Below, piece after piece: positions 25,716 through 34,695 of a DNA stretch of 56,950 nt. Position 1 is the first letter of the stretch, and every line of letters begins with the position of its first letter. The DNA comes from Pseudomonadota bacterium (GTDB lineage: Bacteria; Desulfobacterota; Binatia; Binatales; Binataceae). The notes under the pieces were generated by a model. That model searched no databases, had not been told where the DNA came from, and saw only the letters and a program-made list of their open reading frames with translations. Both the position numbers and the translations under genes were made by a program. The stretch covers positions 1-56,950 of the forward strand of contig JAJPJA010000043.1 of assembly GCA_021324455.1 (NCBI GenBank), in the 5' to 3' direction.

Positions 25716-26882
25716 TCAGGAACTTTCGCCGTGCGCTTGATGCCACAGCGCGTTGACCTGGATCGATTCGTCCTTGACCACGCGTTCGCCGGCGGCCAGT
25801 CCGGAAATGACGCGCGTCAGCCCTTCGCTGGTCCACGAGGCGATGGTGACTTTGCGCCGCGTCACCCGTCCGGGCGCCACTTCGACAAAGGCGTAATACG
25901 CGTCGACTTCGAAAATCAGCGCGTCCTGCGGCACCACGAGCACAGTGCCGGGCGCGGTCAGGATGCGGACCCGCGCCAGCATATCCGGCTTCAGTTCCAA
26001 TCCCGGATTTCTCACCTGGCATCGCACCTGCGCGGTATGGCTGGCGGGATCGAAGGCCGGGCTCAAGCGGCTGATGACGCCTTTGAAGATGCGTCCGGGA
26101 AAGGCCGGAGTCTCGGCTTGGAGTTCCTGGCCGGGACGAATCCGCGCCAGATCGTCCTCATAAATGTCGGCGGTGATCCAGATTGGGTCGAGCACCGCGA
26201 CCGTAAACAGGACGTCGCCGGGATTGACCTGGGCGCCTCTGATTACCTGGCGGTCGATAATTGTTCCGCCGATCGGCGCCCGCAGCGTGGTGCTGGCGCT
26301 GGGTTCGTGCAGCGCGTCGATTTCACTGTCGTCCAATCCCAGCAATTCCAGCTTGCGCCGCGCCGCCGCGACCATCGACGCGGCCAGATTGGATTGGTCC
26401 GATCCGGGGCCGAGGTTGAGTTTCGCGGTCGCCCGGGCCTGCAGGTATTCGGCTTCGCCGGTCATGTAGTCGGGGCTGTACAGCGTCACCACCGGCTGTC
26501 CCCTGCGGACCGTGTCCCATTGCAGCACCGCGACATCCTCCACCCGTCCCGCCACCCGCGAGATGATCCTGGCCACGCGGCGGTCGTCGAAACTGATTTT
26601 GCCGCTGGTTTCAATCACGCCCGATAACTCCACCGGCCGCACCGTAGTCATTTTCAGCCCCGGCATATGCGGGGGGAGCTGCATCACTTCGGTACCGTCG
26701 GACTGGCGCACGAGCGCCGGGATCTGACTGGCAGGCTGGGGCGCGGCCGCCTCGGTGCTGTGGTCCTGCTCGCACGCGGTCGGCATAATCGCCGCGCCGA
26801 ATAAGCATCCGGCCAGCATCAGCGCCCGGATCAAATGGAGGGTGCCGTCCTTAACGGGTCCGTATTTCAATTTGCACAGCAC
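25716..26882 (-). CDS. RND efflux membrane-fusion protein (CzcB/CusB type)
   Basis: A periplasmic adaptor of about 388 residues. It has an N-terminal hydrophobic segment (ALMLAGCLFGAAIMP, with possible lipid-anchor Cys), a barrel-sandwich half GKISFDDRRVARIISRVAGR, a helical hairpin with SPDYMTGEAEYLQAR, a second lipoyl half TLRAPIGGTIIDRQV, a beta-barrel LDPIWITADIYEDDLARI, and a membrane-proximal domain. No N-terminal His/Met metal-binding stretch is visible. The GTG start at 26882 has only a weak ribosome site, so the N-terminus is uncertain. It forms an operon with the pump. No outer-membrane factor gene is in the window. Confidence 0.88.
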   Translation of the reverse strand: MLCKLKYGPVKDGTLHLIRALMLAGCLFGAAIMPTACEQDHSTEAAAPQPASQIPALVRQSDGTEVMQLPPHMPGLKMTTVRPVELSGVIETSGKISFDDRRVARIISRVAGRVEDVAVLQWDTVRRGQPVVTLYSPDYMTGEAEYLQARATAKLNLGPGSDQSNLAASMVAAARRKLELLGLDDSEIDALHEPSASTTLRAPIGGTIIDRQVIRGAQVNPGDVLFTVAVLDPIWITADIYEDDLARIRPGQELQAETPAFPGRIFKGVISRLSPAFDPASHTAQVRCQVRNPGLELKPDMLARVRILTAPGTVLVVPQDALIFEVDAYYAFVEVAPGRVTRRKVTIASWTSEGLTRVISGLAAGERVVKDESIQVNALWHQAHGESS

Positions 26883-27197
26883 TGAAGGTTCTCTCGCGGC
26901 GCTCCGGTTTCAGCGGTCCAATCCATATCCGCCCGTGCCCGGCTCCAGCCTTTGGACGTTTTTGACCGTCGGATTATTCCGCCCAAAGTTCGCCGGCATC
27001 CCTCCCGGACTGAAGACGCGACTTTTCCAGCCTCAAGCGTCCGGCAGGATTGGAGATAGTTGGCGGGAAAAGCAGGATTGAGGCGGAGACTACCGCCCAC
27101 AGCTGAAATCATCAGGGAAAGTTCCGAATAGTGCAATCCCTGCCAGAGTATATCAGCGCACGGCGAGGTCAAGGCGCCCTGTTCCGCCGCCGCGCTG
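26883..27197. other. Intergenic region upstream of the RND operon
   Basis: 315 bases with no convincing gene. On the minus strand TTGACC (27167-27172) and TATACT (27147-27152) occur, but only 14 bases apart, so a standard promoter is not supported. No operator palindrome stands out. Confidence 0.5.
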
Positions 27198-27446
27198 TCA
27201 GTCCTTTTCCTCCAGCCGCAAACGGGCGAACTGCTCGGCCGCGCTGTCGAAGTCGATACTGGCGTGCTGCGCGCCGGCGTTGACGTTGCGAAAAGCCGCC
27301 TGGAGCGGACTGCTTTGGTCAACCGCGTGAGCGGAGGCACCGGCAAACAGACGCCCCACGGCGCGGCGGCACAATTCGGCCGCGTACGCCGCCTGCCATT
27401 TGACGCGGGTCCGATGTTCCAGACCGGGGTGTTCTTCGGCCGCCAT
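27198..27446 (-). pseudogene. C-terminal remnant of an acyl-CoA dehydrogenase-like flavin monooxygenase
   Basis: An 82-codon open frame whose last 70 residues (WQAAYAAELCRRAVGRLFAG, then SSPLQAAFRNVNAGAQHASI) match, from memory, the C-terminal helix domain of acyl-CoA-dehydrogenase-fold hydroxylases (Acyl-CoA_dh_2, HsaA-like). That includes the conserved FRDVNA/AAxH region, here FRNVNAGAQH. The N-terminal and FAD-binding parts (about 300 residues) are absent, and the sequence upstream does not continue the family. I therefore read it as a deletion remnant, although translation from ATG 27446 is possible. Confidence 0.5.
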
Positions 27447-27538
27447 CGCTCCAATTCCCCCAGCGCGCATATGACAGACAGGGACGCCGGTCCTGCTGAT
27501 TTGCGCGAATCGAAAGGTAATCGCGAAGTGTTGCGCGT

Positions 27539-28654
27539 TCAATTCAGACGAAACGCGCGCGCGGGATTGTCCCACAGGATCTTGCGTTTGGCGCTCGGCG
27601 CAATCGGCTGCTGGTCCAGTTTCTTAAGCGCCCACGGCCAGGTGCCGTCGGGATGCGGATAATCGGAATTCCACACGAAATTATCCTCGCCCAGCAACTC
27701 AACCGCCGCCTTCAGCGTCATCTCGTCGGCGCGGCACGCCACGTAGATGTTGCGCTTGAAGTACTCCGTCGGACGCAGCTTCATATCCGGATGCTCCGCG
27801 TTGCCGCTGAACTCCCAATGCTGCTCCATGCGCTGCACCCAGTACGGCGCCCATCCGGCGTCGGCCTCGACGTGCACGATGGTCAGCCGCGGGAAATGTT
27901 CCAGCACGCCGAACCAGACCAGCCCCGCCATCGCGGACATCGCCTCGAACGGATGCGCCAAAATGTGGCCGCTGGTATGCGTCTCCATGCGGTCGCCGTA
28001 TGAAGGAATACGGGGCGACCCGGAATCATGGATCGAAATGGCGCGGTCCATCGCTTCGATTTCGCGATACAGCGGCCAGTAGTCGCGATGGTGCAGATTG
28101 CGGCCCTTGACCGGATTGGGCCGCAGGTAGATGCATACGGCGCCGTTGTTTACCGCCCGGCGCGCTTCTTCGATCGCCTTGTCCACGTCCTGCATCGGCA
28201 GCATCGCGGCCCAGCGCAGCCGCTGGGGCGCCGCGCTGCAGTACTCCGCGCTCCAGTCGTTGTAGGCACGGCAGCATGCGGCCAGCAGTTCGGTATCCTG
28301 AAATTCGCGTCCCAGCAGTTGCCCGCCGACGGTGGGATAGATGATCTGAACGTCAACCCCTTCCTCGTCCATGTCGGCCAGCCGCGCCTGCGGACTGTAT
28401 CCGGCCTTGCGCGTGCGCTCAAAGCGCTTCATCGCGCGCTCGCCCGCGGCCAGAAACTCGGGCGAGTCCATCGGATACTTGCCCTCCTCGGCGGTGAGCG
28501 ATTCGCCCTCGACCATCATGGTGGAACGGCCGCTGCGGGTGCGTCCCAGGCGGGGTGCGGCGCTCTTGAAGCGGGTATCGATGTATTGCTCCCAGATTCG
28601 GGTGGGTTCCATCTGATGAGTGTCGGTATCGACGACCTTACAGCCGTTTCGCAT
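27539..28654 (-). CDS. Amidohydrolase 2-family protein (paralogue 2)
   Basis: A 371-residue TIM-barrel metal-dependent hydrolase/decarboxylase. It has the metal motif DTH in VVDTDTHQMEPTRIW, the family segment YNDWSAEYCSAAPQRLRWAA, IYLRPNPVKGRN, a barrel-strand His in ISIHDSG, IVHVEADAGW, and the terminal metal Asp in WNSDYPHPDGTWP. It forms a different subgroup from paralogues 1, 4 and 5. GGAGG precedes ATG 28654. The upstream zinc dehydrogenase gene ends 18 bases before it, so the two form an operon and may act in sequence on one substrate. Confidence 0.88.
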   Translation of the reverse strand: MRNGCKVVDTDTHQMEPTRIWEQYIDTRFKSAAPRLGRTRSGRSTMMVEGESLTAEEGKYPMDSPEFLAAGERAMKRFERTRKAGYSPQARLADMDEEGVDVQIIYPTVGGQLLGREFQDTELLAACCRAYNDWSAEYCSAAPQRLRWAAMLPMQDVDKAIEEARRAVNNGAVCIYLRPNPVKGRNLHHRDYWPLYREIEAMDRAISIHDSGSPRIPSYGDRMETHTSGHILAHPFEAMSAMAGLVWFGVLEHFPRLTIVHVEADAGWAPYWVQRMEQHWEFSGNAEHPDMKLRPTEYFKRNIYVACRADEMTLKAAVELLGEDNFVWNSDYPHPDGTWPWALKKLDQQPIAPSAKRKILWDNPARAFRLN

Positions 28655-28672
28655 CGTAATACCTCCGAAAGT

Positions 28673-29692
28673 TCAGCGCGCCGGATTGACTAAAACTTTT
28701 ACCCCCTGCTTTCTGCGCAGCAGTTCGAATGCTTCCAGTCCGTTGGCCAGATCCACCCGATGCGTCACCATCGGGGCCAAATCCACCTGCCCGCCGGCGA
28801 CCAGCGCAATCGCGCGCCGCCAGGTCTGCGGCGATCTTACCCTGGAGCTGATTATGTTCACGCCGTGAAAAAACAGCGCGCGCATCTCGGCCGACGGAAG
28901 ATCGCGCGCCGGCCATCCCAGCAGCACCAGCTGCCCGCCGCGTTTGACCAGTTGACGCACGCTCTGCATCATCCCGGCGGCGTCGAACACCACGTCGGCG
29001 CCGTCCTCGCCGACGCGCTGGGCGACCTGCGCGATCCAGTCTTCGTCCTCCGCGCACACGGTCTCGAAGCCGCATCGCCGCGCCAGTTGCAGCCGTTCAG
29101 TGTCCGCGCGCAGCCCCGTGATCACGATTGTCGCGGCGCCCATCGCGCGGGCGGACAGCGCCGTGCACAGCCCGATCGGTCCCGGTCCTTCGATCACCAC
29201 GCGGTCGCCGGCCTTGACGTTTGACTGCTCCACGCCGTGCAACCCGGTAGCGAACGGCTCCAGCAGCGCGGCATGCTCCAGATCCATGTCCGCAGGCACG
29301 CGGTAGGAATTCGCGATCGGCGCGATGGTGTACTCCGCGAAGGCGCCGCTCAGCGTGGTCGGCGAGGTGCACAGGTTGAATCTGCCCGACAGACAGGTGG
29401 CGCATCGGCCGCAATGCCCGAACGGGTCGAGTGCGACGCGGTCGCCCGGTTTGAAGCGGCCGGCTTCGGGCCCCACTTCCACCACCTCGCCGGCCGGCTC
29501 ATGCCCCAGCACCATCGGCAGGCGCGGCGCGAAGCGCTCGGCTCCCAGCTCCCATTCATAGATGTGCAGGTCGGAGCCGCAGATTCCGCACGCGGCAATC
29601 CTGACCAGCAACTCGGCGCGGCCCGGCCGCGGCACGGGGATATCGACCAGTTCGGCTCCAAAAGCGGGGCGGGTCTTGGCGATGGCTTTCAT
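28673..29692 (-). CDS. Zinc-dependent alcohol dehydrogenase (MDR superfamily)
   Basis: A 339-residue medium-chain dehydrogenase. The catalytic zinc site includes C38 in CGICGSDLH and H64-E65 in LGHEPAGEV. Structural zinc cysteines are C94, C97, C100 and C108 (CGRCATCLSGRFNLC). The Rossmann loop is VVIEGPGPIGLCTALSARAMGA, with GPGPIG in place of the usual GxGxxG. It is closest in style to threonine/sorbitol dehydrogenases, oxidising a secondary alcohol with NAD(P). It is the first gene of a two-gene operon with amidohydrolase 2. Confidence 0.9.
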   Translation of the reverse strand: MKAIAKTRPAFGAELVDIPVPRPGRAELLVRIAACGICGSDLHIYEWELGAERFAPRLPMVLGHEPAGEVVEVGPEAGRFKPGDRVALDPFGHCGRCATCLSGRFNLCTSPTTLSGAFAEYTIAPIANSYRVPADMDLEHAALLEPFATGLHGVEQSNVKAGDRVVIEGPGPIGLCTALSARAMGAATIVITGLRADTERLQLARRCGFETVCAEDEDWIAQVAQRVGEDGADVVFDAAGMMQSVRQLVKRGGQLVLLGWPARDLPSAEMRALFFHGVNIISSRVRSPQTWRRAIALVAGGQVDLAPMVTHRVDLANGLEAFELLRRKQGVKVLVNPAR

Positions 29693-29865
29693 CTGTGCCG
29701 CGTCCTCTGGAAACTTCTCTCACCTGAATCAATACGACGCCGGGCGATTGCCGTCAAAGGCCCGCTCCCGGCCGCTTGGGATACTCCTGACGGCGTTCTA
29801 TGTTATGACGATGCTATCTCCGAGCGCAGCGGAGAAACGTGCCGCCGCCGGAAATGAGGTTGCTC

Positions 29866-30045
29866 ATGATCAGGATCGAACTGTCCGCGCCGGAGGCCGA
29901 GGAACTGTCGGGAATCCTGGAAAACTATCTCTCGGACCTGCGCATGGAGATCGTCGATACCGAATCGCAGGAATTTCGTGAGGGGCTGAAGAAACGCAAG
30001 GACCTCGTCACCCGGCTGCTGGAACAACTCAAGGCCGGCTCCTGA
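29866..30045 (+). CDS. Small conserved-looking acidic helical protein
   Basis: A 59-residue protein (MIRIELSAPEAEELSGILEN at its start) rich in Glu and Leu, probably a helical hairpin with a final KKRKDLVTRLLEQL helix. TGAGG lies 6 bases before ATG 29866; an ATG at 29854 is an alternative. The pattern, including YLSDLRMEIVDTESQEFRE, is one I associate with small uncharacterised proteins of delta-proteobacteria-like genomes, but I cannot name a family. Its stop codon lies inside a perfect 10-bp inverted repeat. Confidence 0.65.
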   Translation: MIRIELSAPEAEELSGILENYLSDLRMEIVDTESQEFREGLKKRKDLVTRLLEQLKAGS

Positions 30046-30065
30046 AGCGGTTTTTTTCAGGAGCC
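30037..30065 (+). terminator. Stem-loop spanning the stop codon of the small gene
   Basis: GGCTCCTGAA (30037-30046) pairs perfectly with TTCAGGAGCC (30056-30065) across a 9-base loop that holds a T-run (the T-run is in the loop and 3' arm, not after it). The TGA stop lies in the 5' arm. It may terminate transcription or stabilise the short mRNA. Confidence 0.45.
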
Positions 30066-30199
30066 GCGAACATCTGGAATTTCCGCATCCTTGAAACGGC
30101 ATCCTCCCTCGTACTCCACTTCGTTCGGCGCGGCGGAGCAGCCCTACTCCGATCCATCCGGCTGTGTTATGGAAAAGCGGATGCCGAGGAGGTTCCGCT

Positions 30200-31012
30200 A
30201 TGCGATTTGACGGCAAGGTCGGCGTGGTAACCGGCGGCGGCTCGGGTATCGGCCGCGCGACCGCGATTGGATTCGCCCAGCGCGGCGGCTCGGTGGTGAT
30301 TGCCGAGTTCAACCAGGAGGCCGCCGCCAAGGTCGTTGCCGAAATCACCCGCGAGGGCGGCAAGGCGGCGGCGATTCGCACCGACGTCAGCAAGCCTTCC
30401 GACCTTCAGGCGGCCATCGACTTTGCCCGCAGCAGGTTCGGCCGCCTTGATTTTCTGCACAACAACGCCTTCGCGATGCCGCCGCATTGGCGCCCTTCGC
30501 GCGTGGGCGAAATCCGCGACGAAGCCTGGGAACATACACTCAACGTCGGCCTGACCGCATGCTTCCGCGCAATGAAATATGCCGTGCCGGTGATGAGCGA
30601 ACAGAAGTCCGGCGCGATCGTAAACACCGCTTCGATTTCAGGACTGTTTGCCGACTATGGCGTCGCCGCTTACAACACCATCAAGGCCGGCCTGATCAAT
30701 CTGACGCGCGCCTTCGCGCTCGAATACGGCCCCTTGGGCATCCGCGCCAATTGCGTGTGCCCCGGCGTTATCGATACGCCGCTCATCGGGAGCGGTGGCA
30801 CCGACCCGGAAACGCGCAAACGCATCGAAAGCAAAATTCCACTGGGCAGACTGGGGCGCCCCGAGGACATCGCCAACGTGGTCCTGTTTTTGGCCTCGGA
30901 TTTGGCCGCGTTCGTCACCGGCGCGGCTTACGTGGCGGACGGCGGCCAGACCGCGCATACGGGAATTCCACCGATCATTCCCAGCGAGAGCCAGGCTCCC
31001 AGCCACCGGTGA
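30200..31012 (+). CDS. Short-chain dehydrogenase/reductase (SDR)
   Basis: A 270-residue classical SDR: cofactor loop TGGGSGIGRAT, D at the end of the second strand region (IRTDVSKPSD), NNA motif in LHNNAFAMPP, catalytic Ser in NTASISG and YxxxK in YNTIK, and PGVIDTPL after strand 6. It should oxidise or reduce a hydroxyacyl substrate with NAD(P). GAGGAGG precedes the ATG at 30200. It heads a plus-strand cluster with two CoA-transferases and a GST-like protein. Confidence 0.92.
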   Translation: MRFDGKVGVVTGGGSGIGRATAIGFAQRGGSVVIAEFNQEAAAKVVAEITREGGKAAAIRTDVSKPSDLQAAIDFARSRFGRLDFLHNNAFAMPPHWRPSRVGEIRDEAWEHTLNVGLTACFRAMKYAVPVMSEQKSGAIVNTASISGLFADYGVAAYNTIKAGLINLTRAFALEYGPLGIRANCVCPGVIDTPLIGSGGTDPETRKRIESKIPLGRLGRPEDIANVVLFLASDLAAFVTGAAYVADGGQTAHTGIPPIIPSESQAPSHR

Positions 31013-31068
31013 GAGAAAGCGGGATGTCCTGACCGGCCTGAGATTCCAACTGCCGAGGGAATTGTTGC

Positions 31069-32325
31069 GTGGATAATCATCCCAGTCCCGGCGCGCTGGA
31101 GGATCTGAAGATCATTGAGTTGCCGATGCTCGATGCGATGCCGTTTTTCGCCGCGTCGTGGGCAGGCAAGACGATGGCCGAACTGGGGGCCGAAGTCCTT
31201 AAGATCGAGCCGCCGAAAATCGGAGCGCAGGATCGGCGCTACGGCCCAATCGGACGCGGCGGGTCCGACGCGGAAACCCGCGCGCTCCATCTTTATCTCG
31301 ACTGCAACAAGCTGAGCGCCACGCTCGACTTGAACGACCGCCGCGGCCGCGACCTGCTGATGCGTCTGCTCGACGGCGCCGACGTGCTGTTCAATCCCAA
31401 TCCGCCCGCCCTCAACGATCGCATGGAGCTGAGTTGGCGCACGCTGTGCGCCCGGTTCCCGCGTCTAATTGCGGTTTCCACGACCTTTTTCGGCACCGAT
31501 TCGCGCTATCGCGATTTCCGCGGCGGCGATCTGGTCGCGACGCAGATGAGCGGCGTCGGTTATGAAACTCCGTTCAACCAGGTCACCGATCCTCCCAACC
31601 ATCCTCCGCTCAGAGCCGCCGAACGCCAGGCCGATTACATGACCGGCTACACCGCGGCGGCCGCCGCGATGGCCGCGATTGAGGGACGCAAGCGCAGCGG
31701 CAAGGGCCAGCATGTGGACGTCAGCCAATGGCTCGCGATGGTCAGCACGATCCGGATCAACGTGGGCGAACTGTCGCACGATTCGCCGCGCGCCGGGATG
31801 CATCGGCGGCTGTTCGTGCGGCGCAAAACCAACGCCGGATGGATCTATCCATGCCGCGACGGGTTCATCAGCTTCCGCAGCAGTCCGGGTAATTTCTGGG
31901 AGGGAGCGGTGCGGATGATGGACAGCCCGGAATGGACCCGCGACCCGCTGTTTGAAACCGAGACCTTGCGGCTCAAAAACTCCGACGCACTGGACGCGCT
32001 CCTCACCAGTTGGTTCATGGAACATACCAAGCAGGAGATCTTCGAGCGCGCGCAGGCGCAGGGCGTGCCCTGCTTTCCGCTCTACGACATCCGCGAGGTC
32101 GCGGAGAATGAACAATACAAGGCGCGCGGCTTTTTCCAGCAATGCGAACATCCGGTGGCCGGACGTTTCACCATGCCCGGTCCGCCCTACCGGATGAGCC
32201 GCACGCCCGCCGCGATCAGACGTCCGGCCCCGCGCCTGGGCGAGCACAACGCCATCATCTTCTGCGAGCGGCTGAAAATGCCGCGCGATCAATTCGAAGC
32301 CCTGCAATTGGAGGGAGTGATCTGA
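31069..32325 (+). CDS. CaiB/BaiF (class III) CoA-transferase 1
   Basis: A 418-residue family III acyl-CoA transferase. It has IIELPMLDAMPFFAASWAGK near the N-terminus, LGAEVLKIEPP, LDLNDRRGRDLLMRLLDGAD, and the catalytic aspartate in GQHVDVSQW. The start is GTG 31069 with GAGGGA upstream. It transfers CoA between carboxylic acids to activate or release a substrate. Its stop lies one base before the next CoA-transferase ATG, so the two may form a heteromeric enzyme. Confidence 0.9.
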   Translation: MDNHPSPGALEDLKIIELPMLDAMPFFAASWAGKTMAELGAEVLKIEPPKIGAQDRRYGPIGRGGSDAETRALHLYLDCNKLSATLDLNDRRGRDLLMRLLDGADVLFNPNPPALNDRMELSWRTLCARFPRLIAVSTTFFGTDSRYRDFRGGDLVATQMSGVGYETPFNQVTDPPNHPPLRAAERQADYMTGYTAAAAAMAAIEGRKRSGKGQHVDVSQWLAMVSTIRINVGELSHDSPRAGMHRRLFVRRKTNAGWIYPCRDGFISFRSSPGNFWEGAVRMMDSPEWTRDPLFETETLRLKNSDALDALLTSWFMEHTKQEIFERAQAQGVPCFPLYDIREVAENEQYKARGFFQQCEHPVAGRFTMPGPPYRMSRTPAAIRRPAPRLGEHNAIIFCERLKMPRDQFEALQLEGVI

Positions 32326-32326
32326 G

Positions 32327-33535
32327 ATGAGCGATCTTCCCCTGGCCGGAGTCCGGGTGGCCGATTTCGGATGGATTTTCGCAGTGCCCCACACCACCAG
32401 CTGGCTGGGCGCGCTGGGCGCCGACGTAATCCGGATCGAAAGCCCCAAGCGCCCCGACCTGGTGCGCTTCCTCGGCGCCACCGAAGGCAAGCCCGGCATC
32501 AACCGCAGCGGCTTGTTTCATTCAATCAATTTCTCCAAGCGCAGCATCGCGCTCGATCTCAACACCCAGGCGGGCGCCGGGGTGGCGCGGCGTCTGATCT
32601 CGATGAGCGATATCGTGGTGGAGAATTTCGGCACCGGCGTGATGGCCAGGTTCGGCCTTGATTACGAGCATCTGCGCGCGCTTAAACCCGACGTGGTGAT
32701 GATGTCGGGCACGCCGCTGGGGCAGACCGGTCCGTACGCCGGCGCGATCGGCTACGGCCCCAACAGTCTGGCGTTTTCCGGCATTTCGCATCTGACCGGC
32801 TATCCCGGCGGCGAGCCCAGCGGAATCGGCGGCACCTGGCCGGATTTCGTGGTCGGCGTCGTCATGGCGATGGGCGCGCTGGCCGCGCTGCATCATCGCG
32901 ACCGCACCGGCGAGGGCCAGTATATCGATCTGTCGATTGCCGAGATGGTCACCGGGATGATTCCCGAAGCGATGATGGATTTTTTCCTCAACGGCCGCGA
33001 GCACGGGCCGATCGGAAATCGCGACCCGGATATCGCGCCGCATGGGGTGTTTCCCACCGCGGGCGACGATCGATGGGTCGCGATCGTGACCGTGTCCGAC
33101 GCCGAATTCACCGCTCTGTGCGAAGTGCTGGAAGCGCCCGCAACAGCCGCCGACGCGCGCTTCAGCACCATGGCCGCGCGGCTGCAAAACGTGGATGCGC
33201 TGGAGCGCGAGCTGGGCGAACTGACGCGCAGATTGGATCGCGATGAGTTGGTGGCGAAGCTGCGCGCGAAGGGAATCGCGGCCGGCCCCATGTATAACAC
33301 GGCGGAAGTGATGGCGGATGCGGCGATGGTGGAATCGGGCATGAACATCGAACTCGATCATAAGGAAGCCGGCCGCCGCGTTATCCCGGTGCTGCCGGTC
33401 AGCTTTTCCGGCTTCACGCCCAATTACTACGGCGGCCCGGCTATCGGCGAGCATACCGACCAGGTGCTGAGCGAGCTGCTCGGCTACAGCAGCGAGGAAA
33501 TCGCCCGACTGCGCGCCGGCGGCGGAGTTTTGTAA
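32327..33535 (+). CDS. CaiB/BaiF (class III) CoA-transferase 2
   Basis: A 402-residue family III CoA-transferase: GVRVADFGWIFAVPHTTSWL, LGADVIRIESPKRPD, INFSKRSIALDLNT, DIVVENFGTGVMARFGLDYE, and the catalytic Asp in GEGQYIDLSIAEM. It is distinct in sequence from CoA-transferase 1 and directly coupled to it, which is compatible with a two-subunit enzyme such as those acting on aromatic or steroid acids. The substrate is unknown. Confidence 0.92.
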   Translation: MSDLPLAGVRVADFGWIFAVPHTTSWLGALGADVIRIESPKRPDLVRFLGATEGKPGINRSGLFHSINFSKRSIALDLNTQAGAGVARRLISMSDIVVENFGTGVMARFGLDYEHLRALKPDVVMMSGTPLGQTGPYAGAIGYGPNSLAFSGISHLTGYPGGEPSGIGGTWPDFVVGVVMAMGALAALHHRDRTGEGQYIDLSIAEMVTGMIPEAMMDFFLNGREHGPIGNRDPDIAPHGVFPTAGDDRWVAIVTVSDAEFTALCEVLEAPATAADARFSTMAARLQNVDALERELGELTRRLDRDELVAKLRAKGIAAGPMYNTAEVMADAAMVESGMNIELDHKEAGRRVIPVLPVSFSGFTPNYYGGPAIGEHTDQVLSELLGYSSEEIARLRAGGGVL

Positions 33536-33560
33536 CCCTCCGGTCACAAAGGTATTCGCG

Positions 33561-34337
33561 ATGCCGAATTATGTCGAAGTCGAACAGGCGCGCACCATGT
33601 CCGGACTGCGATTGGTGTTGTCGCCGGGAGTTCCCGGACCGTGGAGCGAGGCCGCCAAGGGCATTTTCCACGTCAAGAAGATTCCCTGCATTGCGGTGCG
33701 CCAGAAAATGGGCGGCGATCCGGCGCTCAGGGAGTGGACCGCGCAGGACAGCGCGCCGGTTGCGATCTACAACGACGAGCGCCCCCGCTCAACCTGGATC
33801 GAACAGCTTTATCTGGCCGAACGGCTCGCGCCCCAGCCCGCTCTAATCCCGGGCGAGATCGGCGATCGCGTCCTCATGTTCGGCCATTGCAATGAACTGT
33901 GCGGCGAGAACGGATTCGCATGGTGCAAGCGGCTGCTGCTGTTTCATTCCAGCCTGACCACGCCCGGGGTGAGCGAAGAGGTACTTGGCCTGACCCGCGC
34001 GCTGGCCGGCAAATACGGCTACGATCCGGCGCTGGTTGACGCCTCGCGAGCGCGAATCGTGGAAATCCTGCGCGCGCTGTCGGAACTGGTCCAGGAGCAG
34101 CGCCGGCGCGGCAGCCGCTATCTCATCGGCGAGCGCCTGTCGGCGTTGGATATCTACTGGGCTGCCTTCTGCGCGATTATCAATCCGCTGCCCGATGAGC
34201 TTTGTCCGATGGCGCCGCAATACCGCAGCGCCTATACCAACCGAGACCCGGAGATCGCCGCGGCCGTCTCGCCGCTGCTGTACGAGCATCGCGACTTCAT
34301 CTACCGCGAGTATCTGGAACTGCCGGTGGATAACTGA
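33561..34337 (+). CDS. Glutathione S-transferase-like protein
   Basis: A 258-residue protein with an N-terminal thioredoxin-like half (LRLVLSPGVPGPWSEAAKGI, VPVAIYNDE-like PVAIYNDERPRSTW) and an all-helical C-terminal half with the GST motif GERLSALDIYWAA. The usual catalytic Ser/Cys/Tyr near the N-terminus is not obvious beyond the Ser in LVLSPG. It follows CoA-transferase 2 by 25 bases. In such operons GST-fold proteins may isomerise or cleave ethers, but the role is open. Confidence 0.75.
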   Translation: MPNYVEVEQARTMSGLRLVLSPGVPGPWSEAAKGIFHVKKIPCIAVRQKMGGDPALREWTAQDSAPVAIYNDERPRSTWIEQLYLAERLAPQPALIPGEIGDRVLMFGHCNELCGENGFAWCKRLLLFHSSLTTPGVSEEVLGLTRALAGKYGYDPALVDASRARIVEILRALSELVQEQRRRGSRYLIGERLSALDIYWAAFCAIINPLPDELCPMAPQYRSAYTNRDPEIAAAVSPLLYEHRDFIYREYLELPVDN

Positions 34338-34383
34338 AGCGGCCTCGGCCTCGCGGCGCAGGAGAAACCGCAGCGGTGCGGCA

Positions 34384-34695
34384 TCAGTAATAGTACGGAT
34401 AGCGATAGTAATCGCGGCGCTGGATCTCGTTGCCAATCAGGTATCCGCCCAGCGCGCCGCCGACGCCGCCGATTATGGCCCCCGTGCCCGGCGCTCCCAT
34501 GGTCGAACCAATCAAAGCGCCGCCCCCGGCACCCAGCGCGCCGCCGGCCAAAGTACCGGTTTCACGCGGAGTCAGCCCCGGCCCGACGCATCCGCTGAGA
34601 GCCATCGCGACCGCCGCGGCGCCCACAATTGCCGCCATCGTCTTCTTCAGCCGAAAACCGCCCGTGCGACCGGAGCGGCATATATTGGTAATCAT
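34384..34695 (-). CDS. Glycine-zipper outer-membrane-type lipoprotein
   Basis: A 103-residue protein: signal peptide with lipobox LSGC, then glycine-zipper stretches GTLAGGALGAGGGALIG and GTGAIIGGVGGALGGYLIG that would form a membrane hairpin, ending in a Tyr/Arg-rich tail (RDYYRYPYYY). It resembles OmpA-associated/YMGG or Rick_17kDa-type stress lipoproteins. It converges with the GST-like gene. A start further inside at the second Met is possible because the first residues are not typical of a signal peptide. Confidence 0.82.
   Translation of the reverse strand: MITNICRSGRTGGFRLKKTMAAIVGAAAVAMALSGCVGPGLTPRETGTLAGGALGAGGGALIGSTMGAPGTGAIIGGVGGALGGYLIGNEIQRRDYYRYPYYY

Noticed and set aside
27147..27172. 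Minus-strand TTGACC and TATACT upstream of the RND operon
   Set aside because: Spacing is only 14 bases, too short for a sigma-70 promoter.
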